A stretch of 6,580 bases of DNA from an uncultured Bacilli bacterium (GCA_934090595.1 CAKOJO010000061.1:1-6580); one strand, 5' to 3'; positions 1 to 5,717 are shown, numbered from the stretch's first letter. The notes: generated from the letters alone by a model not told the origin. Numbers and translations are program-made.

Positions 1-10
1 CACTTTTTTT

Positions 11-68
11 CGTGTTTTTACTTTGAGACTTGAATCAGTTGAGTTTAACGCGTGTTTTTACTTTGAGA
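11..68. repeat. Two copies of an 18-bp direct repeat, 40-bp period
   Basis: The sequence CGTGTTTTTACTTTGAGA occurs exactly at 11-28 and again at 51-68, separated by 22 unrelated bases. The identity stops sharply at both ends, so the unit is 18 bp. The copy at 51-68 is inside the 3' end of the HAD gene (it encodes part of the last residues, SQSKNTR), and the other copy is just downstream of that gene's stop. A 12-bp part of the repeat recurs in inverted orientation at 888-899, upstream of the same gene. The left copy is only 10 bp from the window edge, so a longer tandem array beyond the edge is possible but not visible. The repeats are seen directly; their function is unknown. Confidence 0.75.
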
Positions 69-872
69 ACTCACCATTATTTCATTTTTTTCCAAATCAA
101 AGTTATTATTTAAGAAGTAAAATACTCCATCTTCTTTACATGACTTTGTTGTATATCTTGAAACTTTTAATACTTCATCTGATGCATCCTCTACTGCTAC
201 TCCATATTTAGCATTTTTTATCATCAATAAATCATTATTATTATCACCAAATGTAATAAGATAATCATTTGATATATTTTCTTTTTCTAGTAATATTTTA
301 ATAGCATTATACTTATCATTACCATGATTGATCACTTCAATATATCCTCCGATATCTTCACCTTTAATTATTCTAAATACATCTAAATCATTATACTTTT
401 TTAGTTTATTATAAACTTGGTTTAAGTGTTTTATATTATCATAATATATTTCTATTTTTAAAACTTCAAAAGATATATTTAAATTGTCTATAAATCTTTC
501 TTCTATATATCTCAGTTGATACTTATAGTTAACTTTAATATTCCATCCTTCTTCACTACAAAAGCATATTTTTTTATAATTATTCCCTACTGTTTTTACA
601 ATATCACTTATTCTATTTTTATCTATATGATCTTTATATATAATATTATCATTTTTACAATCATAAATAATTGCACCATTTGATCCAATAATATAATCAC
701 AATACTCTTTAAATAGTCTTTTAATGTTATTAAGTGGTCTTCCTGATGCTATTATAAATACATTGTTGTTACTACGTAATTTACCTACTATATTTTTAGT
801 ATCATTTGATATATCAGATTTACTATTTTTTATTAGAGTTCTATCAATATCACTTGCTATTAAATATCTCAC
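45..872 (-). CDS. Cof-type HAD-superfamily phosphatase
   Basis: This is a cytosolic Mg-dependent phosphohydrolase of the Cof/YbiV-like HAD subfamily (IIB cap), which usually acts on sugar phosphates or flavin-type phosphoesters; the substrate cannot be told from sequence. Four HAD motifs are visible: DIDRT at residues 8-12 (nucleophile D8, acid/base D10), SGR at 43-45, K187 in GNDKYNA, and GDNNND at 209-214. The cap domain lies between motifs II and III. The start is GTG at 872, with AGAGGTGAT at 876-884 giving a strong Shine-Dalgarno. It follows the MBL gene by 30 bp and is probably the last gene of the murC transcript. The Cof fold normally ends near EDGVFYFLNNN (about residue 257). The remaining 18 or so residues are an unusual tail, and its last codons coincide with a copy of the 18-bp repeat. 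No intrinsic terminator is visible between the stop and the window edge. Confidence 0.9.
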   Translation of the reverse strand: MRYLIASDIDRTLIKNSKSDISNDTKNIVGKLRSNNNVFIIASGRPLNNIKRLFKEYCDYIIGSNGAIIYDCKNDNIIYKDHIDKNRISDIVKTVGNNYKKICFCSEEGWNIKVNYKYQLRYIEERFIDNLNISFEVLKIEIYYDNIKHLNQVYNKLKKYNDLDVFRIIKGEDIGGYIEVINHGNDKYNAIKILLEKENISNDYLITFGDNNNDLLMIKNAKYGVAVEDASDEVLKVSRYTTKSCKEDGVFYFLNNNFDLEKNEIMVSSQSKNTR

Positions 873-887
873 TATATCACCTCTTTA

Positions 888-899
888 AAAGTAAAAACA
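888..899. repeat. 12-bp inverted match to the 18-bp repeat
   Basis: AAAGTAAAAACA at 888-899 is the exact reverse complement of the core of the direct repeat (13-24 and 53-64). It lies in the 30-bp gap between the MBL stop and the HAD start, so the HAD gene is bracketed by inverted copies. The sequence is low in complexity, so a chance match in AT-rich DNA is quite possible. Confidence 0.35.
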
Positions 900-902
900 T
901 AA

Positions 903-1433
903 CTATTGAAAGTAATAATTATGCTTTTTTTCATGGCCTAATGTTGTCGAGTCGCCATGTCCTGGATATAAAACAATATCATCATCGTATTTTTTAATTT
1001 TATTAATGGATTCAATCATTTCTTGATAATTACCTGTTGGAAGGTCCACTCTACCAATGTTGTCTTTAAATATAAAGTCTCCGACAAACATAATATTATA
1101 GTTTCTAAAGTAAAAAGTTATACTAGAGCTACTGTGTCCTGGAGTATAAATTACTTCAAAGTTAAATGGTCCAATATGATGAGTATCTTCGAATAAGTTT
1201 TTATAATCATAGACTTCTACACCATATAATTCAGATAAAGATTTAGCATAAGTATTATGATCAAAATGATCATGAGTAAGAAGTATTGCAAGTGGTTTCA
1301 ATTCTAAATCTTCGATTGTTTTTATAATATTATTTTCTTCAGCACCTGGGTCTATTATTAAACATTCATTATCTTTATATACTAAATAACAATTAGTTTT
1401 TAATGGTCCAACAGTAAGTATTTCTATATTCAT
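903..1433 (-). CDS. Compact glyoxalase II-like metallo-beta-lactamase-fold hydrolase
   Basis: This is a zinc-dependent hydrolase of the MBL superfamily, closest in pattern to the YqgX/YcbL group of glyoxalase II-like thioesterases; it is cytosolic with no signal peptide. All expected metal ligands are present: THDHFDH (H54, H56, D58, H59), TPGH (H100), GD (D119) and PGHG (H159). The GPLKTNCYLV opening, DPG at 28-30, IGRVDLPTGNY and the final GHEKKHN are family landmarks. At 176 residues it is shorter than the roughly 200-210 usual for the group. The missing part is the insert between the HxHxDH motif and the TPGH motif. ATG 1433 has AGAGGG at 1440-1445, six bases upstream, inside the end of murC. 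Its start overlaps the murC TGA by four bases (ATGA), which suggests translational coupling. The substrate is not determined; hydroxyacylglutathione or another thiol ester is only an inference. Confidence 0.88.
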   Translation of the reverse strand: MNIEILTVGPLKTNCYLVYKDNECLIIDPGAEENNIIKTIEDLELKPLAILLTHDHFDHNTYAKSLSELYGVEVYDYKNLFEDTHHIGPFNFEVIYTPGHSSSSITFYFRNYNIMFVGDFIFKDNIGRVDLPTGNYQEMIESINKIKKYDDDIVLYPGHGDSTTLGHEKKHNYYFQ

Positions 1434-2728
1434 TTTAATCCCTCTTTATATGCATCTATTAACCAAGTAGGATCTTTGCAACCCATAAATGGTATTACGG
1501 CATTATCATATTTATATAATTTGTCAATAGTTTCTGCACTTATATGCTCTGCATTAGGACATAAATCTATTATTAAATCTGATGTTACGCCTGGATAGTC
1601 TTCAAACTTTTCTCTAGCGGGTTCTATATCAGTTACAAAAGCTTTGTCCGCTAATTTTAGAACTTCTGCAAATTCTTTATAAAAGCTTTGTGTTCTAGAT
1701 ATTGTATATGGAATTAAGACTGCTACTAATGTTTTATTTGGGTATTTTTGTCTAGCAGTTTCAAGTACTGTTTTTACTTCATTAGGATGATGAGCATAGT
1801 CATCAACAAGTACTACATCATTTACTTTTTCTTCTTGAAATCTTCTTTTTGCACCACCAAAGTCATTTAAGTATTTAATTATATCATTATGTTCTACTCC
1901 TTCATAATAACATATACCAATACAAGCAAGTGCATCAAGTACCATATGACGTCCATATATATTTAAGTTAAAGTGTCCATAGAAAGTATTGTTTATATAA
2001 ACATCAAAACTACTTCCATCGCTTCTTAATTCTAAATTCTTTGCTACTATATCATTCGAATCATCAAATCCATAGTATACCATTTTGTCTGATTTAATCT
2101 TTCTAACGTTTTTATCATCACCACATGCAACAACTTTATATTTAGTATGATCTGCAAATTGTTGGAATACTTCGACTATTTCATCAATGTTTTTATAACA
2201 GTCTACGTGATCATAATCTATATTAGTAATAACTGAATATTTTGGAGTATATAAAAGTAAATGCCTTTCAAACTCACAAGATTCAACAACAAAGTTATTA
2301 GAATCTTTATCTACTACTCCAGTACCATCTCCGATTAAATAGCTTGCTCCGACTGTATTTTGCATAATATGGCCAAGCATTGCAGTAGTAGTAGTTTTAC
2401 CATGAGTTCCTCCGATACATATTGCATCATATTTTTTAGTAAGCTCTCCGATCATTTCATAATATCCATACATTTTACAACCAAGTTCTTTTGCTCTTTT
2501 AATAGCATAGTGTTCTTCATGAATGGCAGCAGTATATACAAATATCATATCACTAGTAAGCATATCTGCATTTTTATAACATTTTATTCCTCTTTCATTT
2601 AATGGTTCTTCAGTAAAAGAATAAACTTTTGCATCATCGCATCCTAATACTTCATTTCCCATATCGTGTAGAATACATGCGAGTCCTGTCATTCCAGATC
2701 CTTTTATACCTGCGAAAAAATATGTCAT
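1430..2728 (-). CDS. murC: UDP-N-acetylmuramate--L-alanine ligase
   Basis: MurC is the cytoplasmic ATP-dependent ligase that joins L-alanine to UDP-MurNAc, the first peptide step of peptidoglycan precursor synthesis. From the ATG at 2728 the protein is 432 residues, normal for the family. It shows the N-terminal UDP-binding glycine motif AGIKGSGMTGLA (6-17, Bacilli form), the ATP P-loop GTHGKTTTT (107-115), ESCEFERH (149-156), TNIDYDHVD (168-176), GRH (259-261), the KRRFQE block (294-299), DDYAHHPNE (309-317) and EPARE (369-373). The C-terminal FQPH-type motif is altered to LIPYTISRT (338-346). An in-frame GTG at 2737 extends the frame by three codons but sits within the Shine-Dalgarno AAGGTGAT (2733-2740), so ATG 2728 is preferred. 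It is the first gene after an extended -10 promoter and is followed by the MBL gene with a 4-nt overlap. The TGA stop argues for the standard bacterial code. Confidence 0.95.
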   Translation of the reverse strand: MTYFFAGIKGSGMTGLACILHDMGNEVLGCDDAKVYSFTEEPLNERGIKCYKNADMLTSDMIFVYTAAIHEEHYAIKRAKELGCKMYGYYEMIGELTKKYDAICIGGTHGKTTTTAMLGHIMQNTVGASYLIGDGTGVVDKDSNNFVVESCEFERHLLLYTPKYSVITNIDYDHVDCYKNIDEIVEVFQQFADHTKYKVVACGDDKNVRKIKSDKMVYYGFDDSNDIVAKNLELRSDGSSFDVYINNTFYGHFNLNIYGRHMVLDALACIGICYYEGVEHNDIIKYLNDFGGAKRRFQEEKVNDVVLVDDYAHHPNEVKTVLETARQKYPNKTLVAVLIPYTISRTQSFYKEFAEVLKLADKAFVTDIEPAREKFEDYPGVTSDLIIDLCPNAEHISAETIDKLYKYDNAVIPFMGCKDPTWLIDAYKEGLK

Positions 2729-2732
2729 TTTA

Positions 2733-2740
2733 ATCACCTT
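2733..2740 (-). promoter_or_regulatory. Ribosome binding site of murC (decides the start)
   Basis: AAGGTGAT, an 8-base match to the anti-Shine-Dalgarno complement, lies four bases before ATG 2728. The alternative GTG at 2735-2737 is part of this site itself and therefore cannot be the start served by it. Confidence 0.8.
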
Positions 2741-2748
2741 CTGTAATT

Positions 2749-2757
2749 ATTATATCA
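2749..2757 (-). promoter_or_regulatory. Extended -10 promoter of the murC cluster
   Basis: On the minus strand TGATATAAT is a perfect TGnTATAAT extended -10 (TG at 2756-2757, TATAAT at 2749-2754). With a 17-base spacer the -35 would be ATCACT at 2772-2777, a poor match, as expected for an extended -10 promoter. The start would be near A2742, giving a leader of about 14 bases that is little more than the ribosome binding site. It lies downstream of the terminator at 2811-2845, consistent with a separate transcription unit for murC, MBL and HAD. Confidence 0.7.
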
Positions 2758-2788
2758 TAAAATTATAAAATAGTGATTATTTAAATAG

Positions 2789-2798
2789 TTACATGTAA
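2789..2798. repeat. 10-bp perfect palindrome upstream of the murC promoter
   Basis: TTACATGTAA reads the same on both strands. It lies about 50 bases upstream of the predicted start of the murC transcript, between the terminator and the promoter. It could be an operator half-site or a chance palindrome in AT-rich DNA; nothing else supports a role. Confidence 0.25.
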
Positions 2799-2810
2799 AG
2801 AAGTGTAAAT

Positions 2811-2845
2811 TAATAAACAAAAAACACAAGTAATACTTATGTTTT
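2811..2845 (-). terminator. Intrinsic terminator of the acyltransferase-7TM unit
   Basis: On the minus strand AAAACATAAG (2845-2836) pairs with CTTGTGTTTT (2830-2821) around the loop TATTA, giving a 10-bp stem with one G-U pair. It is followed by a U-rich run (TTGTTTATTA, 2820-2811). The stem begins inside the TAA stop codon of the 7TM protein gene. It should end the upstream transcript before the murC promoter. The stem is A-U rich, so its strength is moderate. Confidence 0.75.
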
Positions 2846-4643
2846 ATTTAAAATATTTATTTAATATTTGATCTAGATTTTTCTTATTAATTGGTTTTAA
2901 TACATAATCATCAAAACCATAATTAAGATATTTTCTTATCATATTATTTGAACTTGGAGTAACCATTATAACAGTTATTATTTTATAACCAGTATTTCTT
3001 TTAATTAAACTAACTACTCCATCTTTTGACTTAATAATTTCATCTGTTGCATCATTTATTTTAAAATGAGGAATAATATCATCAATTAAAATTAAATCTA
3101 TTGTCTCATCACTTAGTAATATTCTATACATTTCCTCAAGTGTATCAGCAGTCAATGCATCAACATTGTATGGTCTCAGCAATGCTTTTATCTCTTTCAT
3201 TCTTACTTTGCTATCATCAATTATAAGTATTCTTTTATTGCTATAATCATTGTAATCGATTTTAATATTTTTATTTTCTTGTTTTTTACTAATTATATCA
3301 TATTCAGTCATTATTCTTTGATTAACATATAGTGAAATGGTAGTATTATTTTCATTCTTTATTATTACTATTTTTCCATTAATTTTTTCTAAAATATTCT
3401 CTATTATCTGATAGTTCAAATCTTCAGTTTTTTTAAACTTAAATTGCTTATCTTTATCCTCATAAATATACTGATTTATTGAACTGTTAACTTGAAATTG
3501 GAATCTTAATCTTGAAAATCTTCCAACTTGGTTACTATTAATCTTTAGTTTTAGTGATTCATCATTTGTTATAGAAATAATAAAATTGTAAAGATATAGC
3601 ACACTTTTAATAACATTATTATCATCACCGTATAACACCGGAGAAATATTGCTATCTATCTCAATAATTAATTTATTATTCTCTGTCTTTAATAACTCTT
3701 TTAATTTATCTAGCATATTATATGTTTCATATTTATACTCTTTCATTTCTTTATCTGATTTTACCACTGCAAGTTCAATGATATTTGATATTTTTTCACT
3801 TAATTTCGCTGAATCATTTTGAAATTGTGATATTTCATTAGTTAATTCTTCAATATTATTTTTATCAATTTTCTTATTACCAAACGTTTCTAATTTTACA
3901 AGTGATGATTCTAACTCATCAGACATGTCATTAAGTAAGTTTAAAGTTTTATCAGATGAAGACTTGGCTAATGCTTTTTGAAAAGATAACTCTTTTGCAA
4001 TTTTAACATCAGGATTTTCTATCGTATTATACATTATAAATAATATAAATGAATAAAAGAATCCTTCGAATATTAATTCTTTATAAAAACCTCTTATTAT
4101 AAAACCCAATACATATAATAACATTAAAATAATATATGGTATAACTTTTTTTATTGATTGCTTCATTAGTATTAAATAGAATGTTATTACAAAGAAGAAT
4201 AAAAAGCTTATTATCGTATGAATAATTGCAACATTATATGACCAACCATTTCCATCCAATAGATCTCCTTCGAATATTACATTTAATGGAAGCACTATAA
4301 TGAGGATTACCGCTAATAGTGTTATAACATTTAAAATAATTTTTAAAATAACTAATTTGTTTTCTTTATCATATATTGCTAGACAATAATGCATTGAATA
4401 TAAGTTCAGTATAGTCAGTATACTCATATATATTTTTTGTAAAATACCAATTAATGTAATGTTTCCAGTTAATTTTGCAACAACAAAAGTGGTTATTCCA
4501 ATTAATATAAACGTCAAATCTAGTAAAATCAATTTAGAATATACTTTTGTTTCTATATTTTTAACATTTGGTTTTGAGAAAAATAGTACTACCAATGTTG
4601 TTATAATTAGTAAACCTACAATTTGTAATACAATCGCTTGCAT
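2844..4643 (-). CDS. 7TM hybrid histidine-kinase-like protein: degenerate kinase, intact receiver
   Basis: Numbering is from a GTG at 4652; the preferred ATG at 4643 drops three residues and gives 599 aa. Seven hydrophobic segments (about 6-25, 39-60, 65-93, 99-123, 140-163, 169-187, 193-210) form a 7TM sensor-like domain. It is followed by IENPDVKIAKEL and a helical linker resembling those before HisKA domains. Where kinases have MSHEIRTPL this protein has MSDELESSL (243-251), so the phospho-accepting His is Asp245. The ATPase part keeps YGDDNNV (341-347) and NGKIVI (425-430), but the N-box asparagines and the glycine-rich G boxes are absent. A C-terminal receiver (474-602) has D479/D480, phosphorylatable D524, T565 and K586. 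The protein probably cannot phosphorylate itself, and may act as a scaffold or as a receiver target of another kinase. It lies 32 bases after the acyltransferase gene in one unit, with a terminator at its stop. The family and the absence of catalytic residues are clear; the role is inference. Confidence 0.85.
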   Translation of the reverse strand: MQAIVLQIVGLLIITTLVVLFFSKPNVKNIETKVYSKLILLDLTFILIGITTFVVAKLTGNITLIGILQKIYMSILTILNLYSMHYCLAIYDKENKLVILKIILNVITLLAVILIIVLPLNVIFEGDLLDGNGWSYNVAIIHTIISFLFFFVITFYLILMKQSIKKVIPYIILMLLYVLGFIIRGFYKELIFEGFFYSFILFIMYNTIENPDVKIAKELSFQKALAKSSSDKTLNLLNDMSDELESSLVKLETFGNKKIDKNNIEELTNEISQFQNDSAKLSEKISNIIELAVVKSDKEMKEYKYETYNMLDKLKELLKTENNKLIIEIDSNISPVLYGDDNNVIKSVLYLYNFIISITNDESLKLKINSNQVGRFSRLRFQFQVNSSINQYIYEDKDKQFKFKKTEDLNYQIIENILEKINGKIVIIKNENNTTISLYVNQRIMTEYDIISKKQENKNIKIDYNDYSNKRILIIDDSKVRMKEIKALLRPYNVDALTADTLEEMYRILLSDETIDLILIDDIIPHFKINDATDEIIKSKDGVVSLIKRNTGYKIITVIMVTPSSNNMIRKYLNYGFDDYVLKPINKKNLDQILNKYFK

Positions 4644-4653
4644 ATTTTTCACA

Positions 4654-4660
4654 CCCTTTT
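4654..4660 (-). promoter_or_regulatory. Ribosome binding site of the 7TM protein gene (decides the start)
   Basis: AAAAGGG lies ten bases before ATG 4643 but only one base before the in-frame GTG at 4652. The ATG is therefore the more credible start, although the ten-base spacing is at the long end. The sequence before it is a short tandem of AAAGAAT-like units with no other purine-rich site. Confidence 0.55.
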
Positions 4661-4675
4661 TATTCTTTTTATTCT

Positions 4676-5623
4676 TTATTTTTTAAGTACTAATTGTTTT
4701 GCTAAGAATGCATTATTTGTATTTAATTCTATATTTTCTAAACACTTGAATACTTCTTCTTCGCTAATAATAGTTTTGTCATGAAAACTTTCACTTAACG
4801 CATCCTCTAAAGAGAAACCATATCCATAATTACATCTTCCTATTATTTCAGATTGAAATTCCTCTAATGTAGGAATAAATTCATGTTTTAATACTGGTTG
4901 AGTTTCTAATATTTCCCATTTTAATGTACAAAGTTTATCACGTAAATCAAAATTTAATTCTTTTTCACTTCTTGGATCATTAGCATCAATTGTGTACTCT
5001 TTTCCAATATTGAAATAAAATGTCTTTTCATATTGTTCTACTGCGATTGGTACAATAGGAAAACTTGTTTCTTTTGCCATTCTAACTGTTCCTACATATG
5101 TTTTCATAACTAGTTCATTAGCAGACACATTCCAAGCCCCTTCTGGATAAATAAGTAGATTACCACCTTTATTTAATAATTCAACTGATCTATTATATGC
5201 AATTTTTCTATCAGTTCTATTCTTAGTTTCAAGTGGTATTACTCCATTTAGTCTTAAAGCTTGATAAATAGGCATTTTATATAAAATACCAGGATCTCCA
5301 AGCATTAAATAAGCTGGATCCTTAACAACTTGAAATGTCCTTTGTATATCATTTCCACCAATATGAGTACAAGCAAATATTTTAGGACTATTCTTATCAA
5401 CATGACTTTCATTAGAAATAATTATATTATTTTCTCTAGATAGTACTTGATCAATTTTTAATATTGAATCACATAGAAAATGAATTTTCTTTCTAAGTTC
5501 TATTCCTTTTAATTCACTACCATTGTTATATAGATATATTCTATACTCAGCATAATAATTAACTAGTTCTTCAATTGCCATTTTTCTTTTTTCTAATAAA
5601 GACAGTTTATTAAATGATTCCAT
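4676..5623 (-). CDS. PlsC-type 1-acylglycerol-3-phosphate acyltransferase family protein
   Basis: This is a lysophospholipid/glycerol-phosphate acyltransferase-fold enzyme, expected to move an acyl chain onto lysophosphatidate or a similar acceptor at the cytoplasmic membrane face. The catalytic HX4D motif is THIGGND (H87, D92), the acceptor-binding motif is YPEGAWN (159-165, in place of FPEGTRS), and VPIAV (191-195) matches the fourth block. NGVIPLETKNR (126-136) fits the second block. No clear membrane span is present. The PlsC core (about 80-215) is flanked by an 80-residue helical N-terminal region and a C-terminal region of about 100 residues that I do not recognise. At 315 residues it is longer than typical PlsC (about 200-250). 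ATG 5623 with GGGGG six bases upstream is preferred over the in-frame ATG at 5647, which would translate the terminator-like U-run. It is the first gene of a unit with the 7TM protein. The exact acceptor is not determined. Confidence 0.85.
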   Translation of the reverse strand: MESFNKLSLLEKRKMAIEELVNYYAEYRIYLYNNGSELKGIELRKKIHFLCDSILKIDQVLSRENNIIISNESHVDKNSPKIFACTHIGGNDIQRTFQVVKDPAYLMLGDPGILYKMPIYQALRLNGVIPLETKNRTDRKIAYNRSVELLNKGGNLLIYPEGAWNVSANELVMKTYVGTVRMAKETSFPIVPIAVEQYEKTFYFNIGKEYTIDANDPRSEKELNFDLRDKLCTLKWEILETQPVLKHEFIPTLEEFQSEIIGRCNYGYGFSLEDALSESFHDKTIISEEEVFKCLENIELNTNNAFLAKQLVLKK

Positions 5624-5629
5624 TTTTAA

Positions 5630-5634
5630 CCCCC
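5630..5634 (-). promoter_or_regulatory. Ribosome binding site of the acyltransferase gene (decides the start)
   Basis: GGGGG sits six bases before ATG 5623. The longer frame from ATG 5647 has no Shine-Dalgarno and begins inside the 3' arm of the hairpin at 5642-5652, so it is unlikely to be used. Confidence 0.7.
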
Positions 5635-5668
5635 AAAAAAAACACATAATATAAATAATATTACGTGT
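5635..5668 (-). terminator. Terminator-like hairpin with U-tract between promoter and RBS
   Basis: On the minus strand ACACGTAATAT (5668-5658) pairs with ATATTATGTGT (5652-5642), an 11-bp stem with one G-U pair and the 5-base loop TATTT. It is followed immediately by seven more T residues (5641-5635), then GGGGG. It is the first terminator-like structure after the SDR stop (5718) and probably ends the SDR transcript. It also starts at, or within two bases of, the expected start point of the acyltransferase promoter, so it would form the 5' end of that mRNA. It could therefore be a plain terminator, an attenuator, or a 5' stabilising stem. Confidence 0.7.
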
Positions 5669-5671
5669 CTA

Positions 5672-5680
5672 ATTATATCA
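5672..5680 (-). promoter_or_regulatory. Extended -10 promoter of the acyltransferase-7TM unit
   Basis: TGATATAAT on the minus strand (TG at 5679-5680, TATAAT at 5672-5677) is the same nonamer as in front of murC. A 17-base spacer puts the -35 at 5695-5700 (TTTATT, three of six matches). The expected start is about A5666, inside the 5' arm of the hairpin at 5642-5668. Confidence 0.65.
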
Positions 5681-5683
5681 CAC

Positions 5684-5702
5684 TTTATATTAAAAATAAA
5701 GT
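5684..5702. repeat. Inverted repeat over the -35/spacer of the acyltransferase promoter
   Basis: CTTTAT at 5684-5689 and ATAAAG at 5697-5702 are exact inverted copies seven bases apart, covering the predicted -35 and part of the spacer. The position suits an operator, but six-base A/T arms are common by chance in this DNA. Confidence 0.25.
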
Positions 5703-5704
5703 TT

Positions 5705-5714
5705 TAGTTAACTA
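5705..5714. repeat. 10-bp perfect palindrome after the SDR stop
   Basis: TAGTTAACTA is a perfect palindrome three bases past the SDR stop codon. It has no loop, so it is not a good RNA hairpin. It could be part of a regulatory site for the promoter at 5672-5680 or chance. Confidence 0.2.
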
Positions 5715-5717
5715 TTT

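Noticed and set aside
44..51. GTTAAAC-like box resembling an integron attC core site
   Set aside because: A single degenerate 7-base match with no partner box at a suitable distance and no integrase in view.
11..68. Possible CRISPR repeats
   Set aside because: There are only two copies of 18 bp with a 22-bp gap, one copy lies within a coding region, and no cas gene is present. Typical arrays have repeats of 24 bp or more and several units.
23..211. Plus-strand open frame of 62 codons
   Set aside because: It is antisense to the HAD gene, is rich in Leu, Phe, Tyr and His as expected of a shadow frame, and has no ribosome binding site.
1430..1432. Mycoplasma-type code (TGA as Trp)
   Set aside because: TGA ends murC exactly where the family ends and where the next gene starts, and the tryptophan codons I checked are TGG. 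The presence of murC also argues for a walled cell.
903..1433. True beta-lactamase
   Set aside because: There is no signal peptide, and the GPLKTNCYLV, IGRVDLP and PGHG pattern belongs to glyoxalase II-like hydrolases.
2360..2602. Plus-strand open frame of 80 codons antisense to murC
   Set aside because: It lies wholly inside a strongly conserved gene on the other strand and has no recognisable motif or Shine-Dalgarno.
4459..4686. Plus-strand open frame with a hydrophobic, Phe-rich end
   Set aside because: It mirrors the membrane segments of the 7TM protein on the other strand and overlaps the gene junction. The apparent hydrophobicity is a complement effect.
5624..5647. Eight-residue leader extension of the acyltransferase from ATG 5647
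   Set aside because: It would start inside the terminator-like hairpin, has no ribosome binding site, and gives a low-complexity CFFWGLK stretch. The GGGGG site serves ATG 5623.
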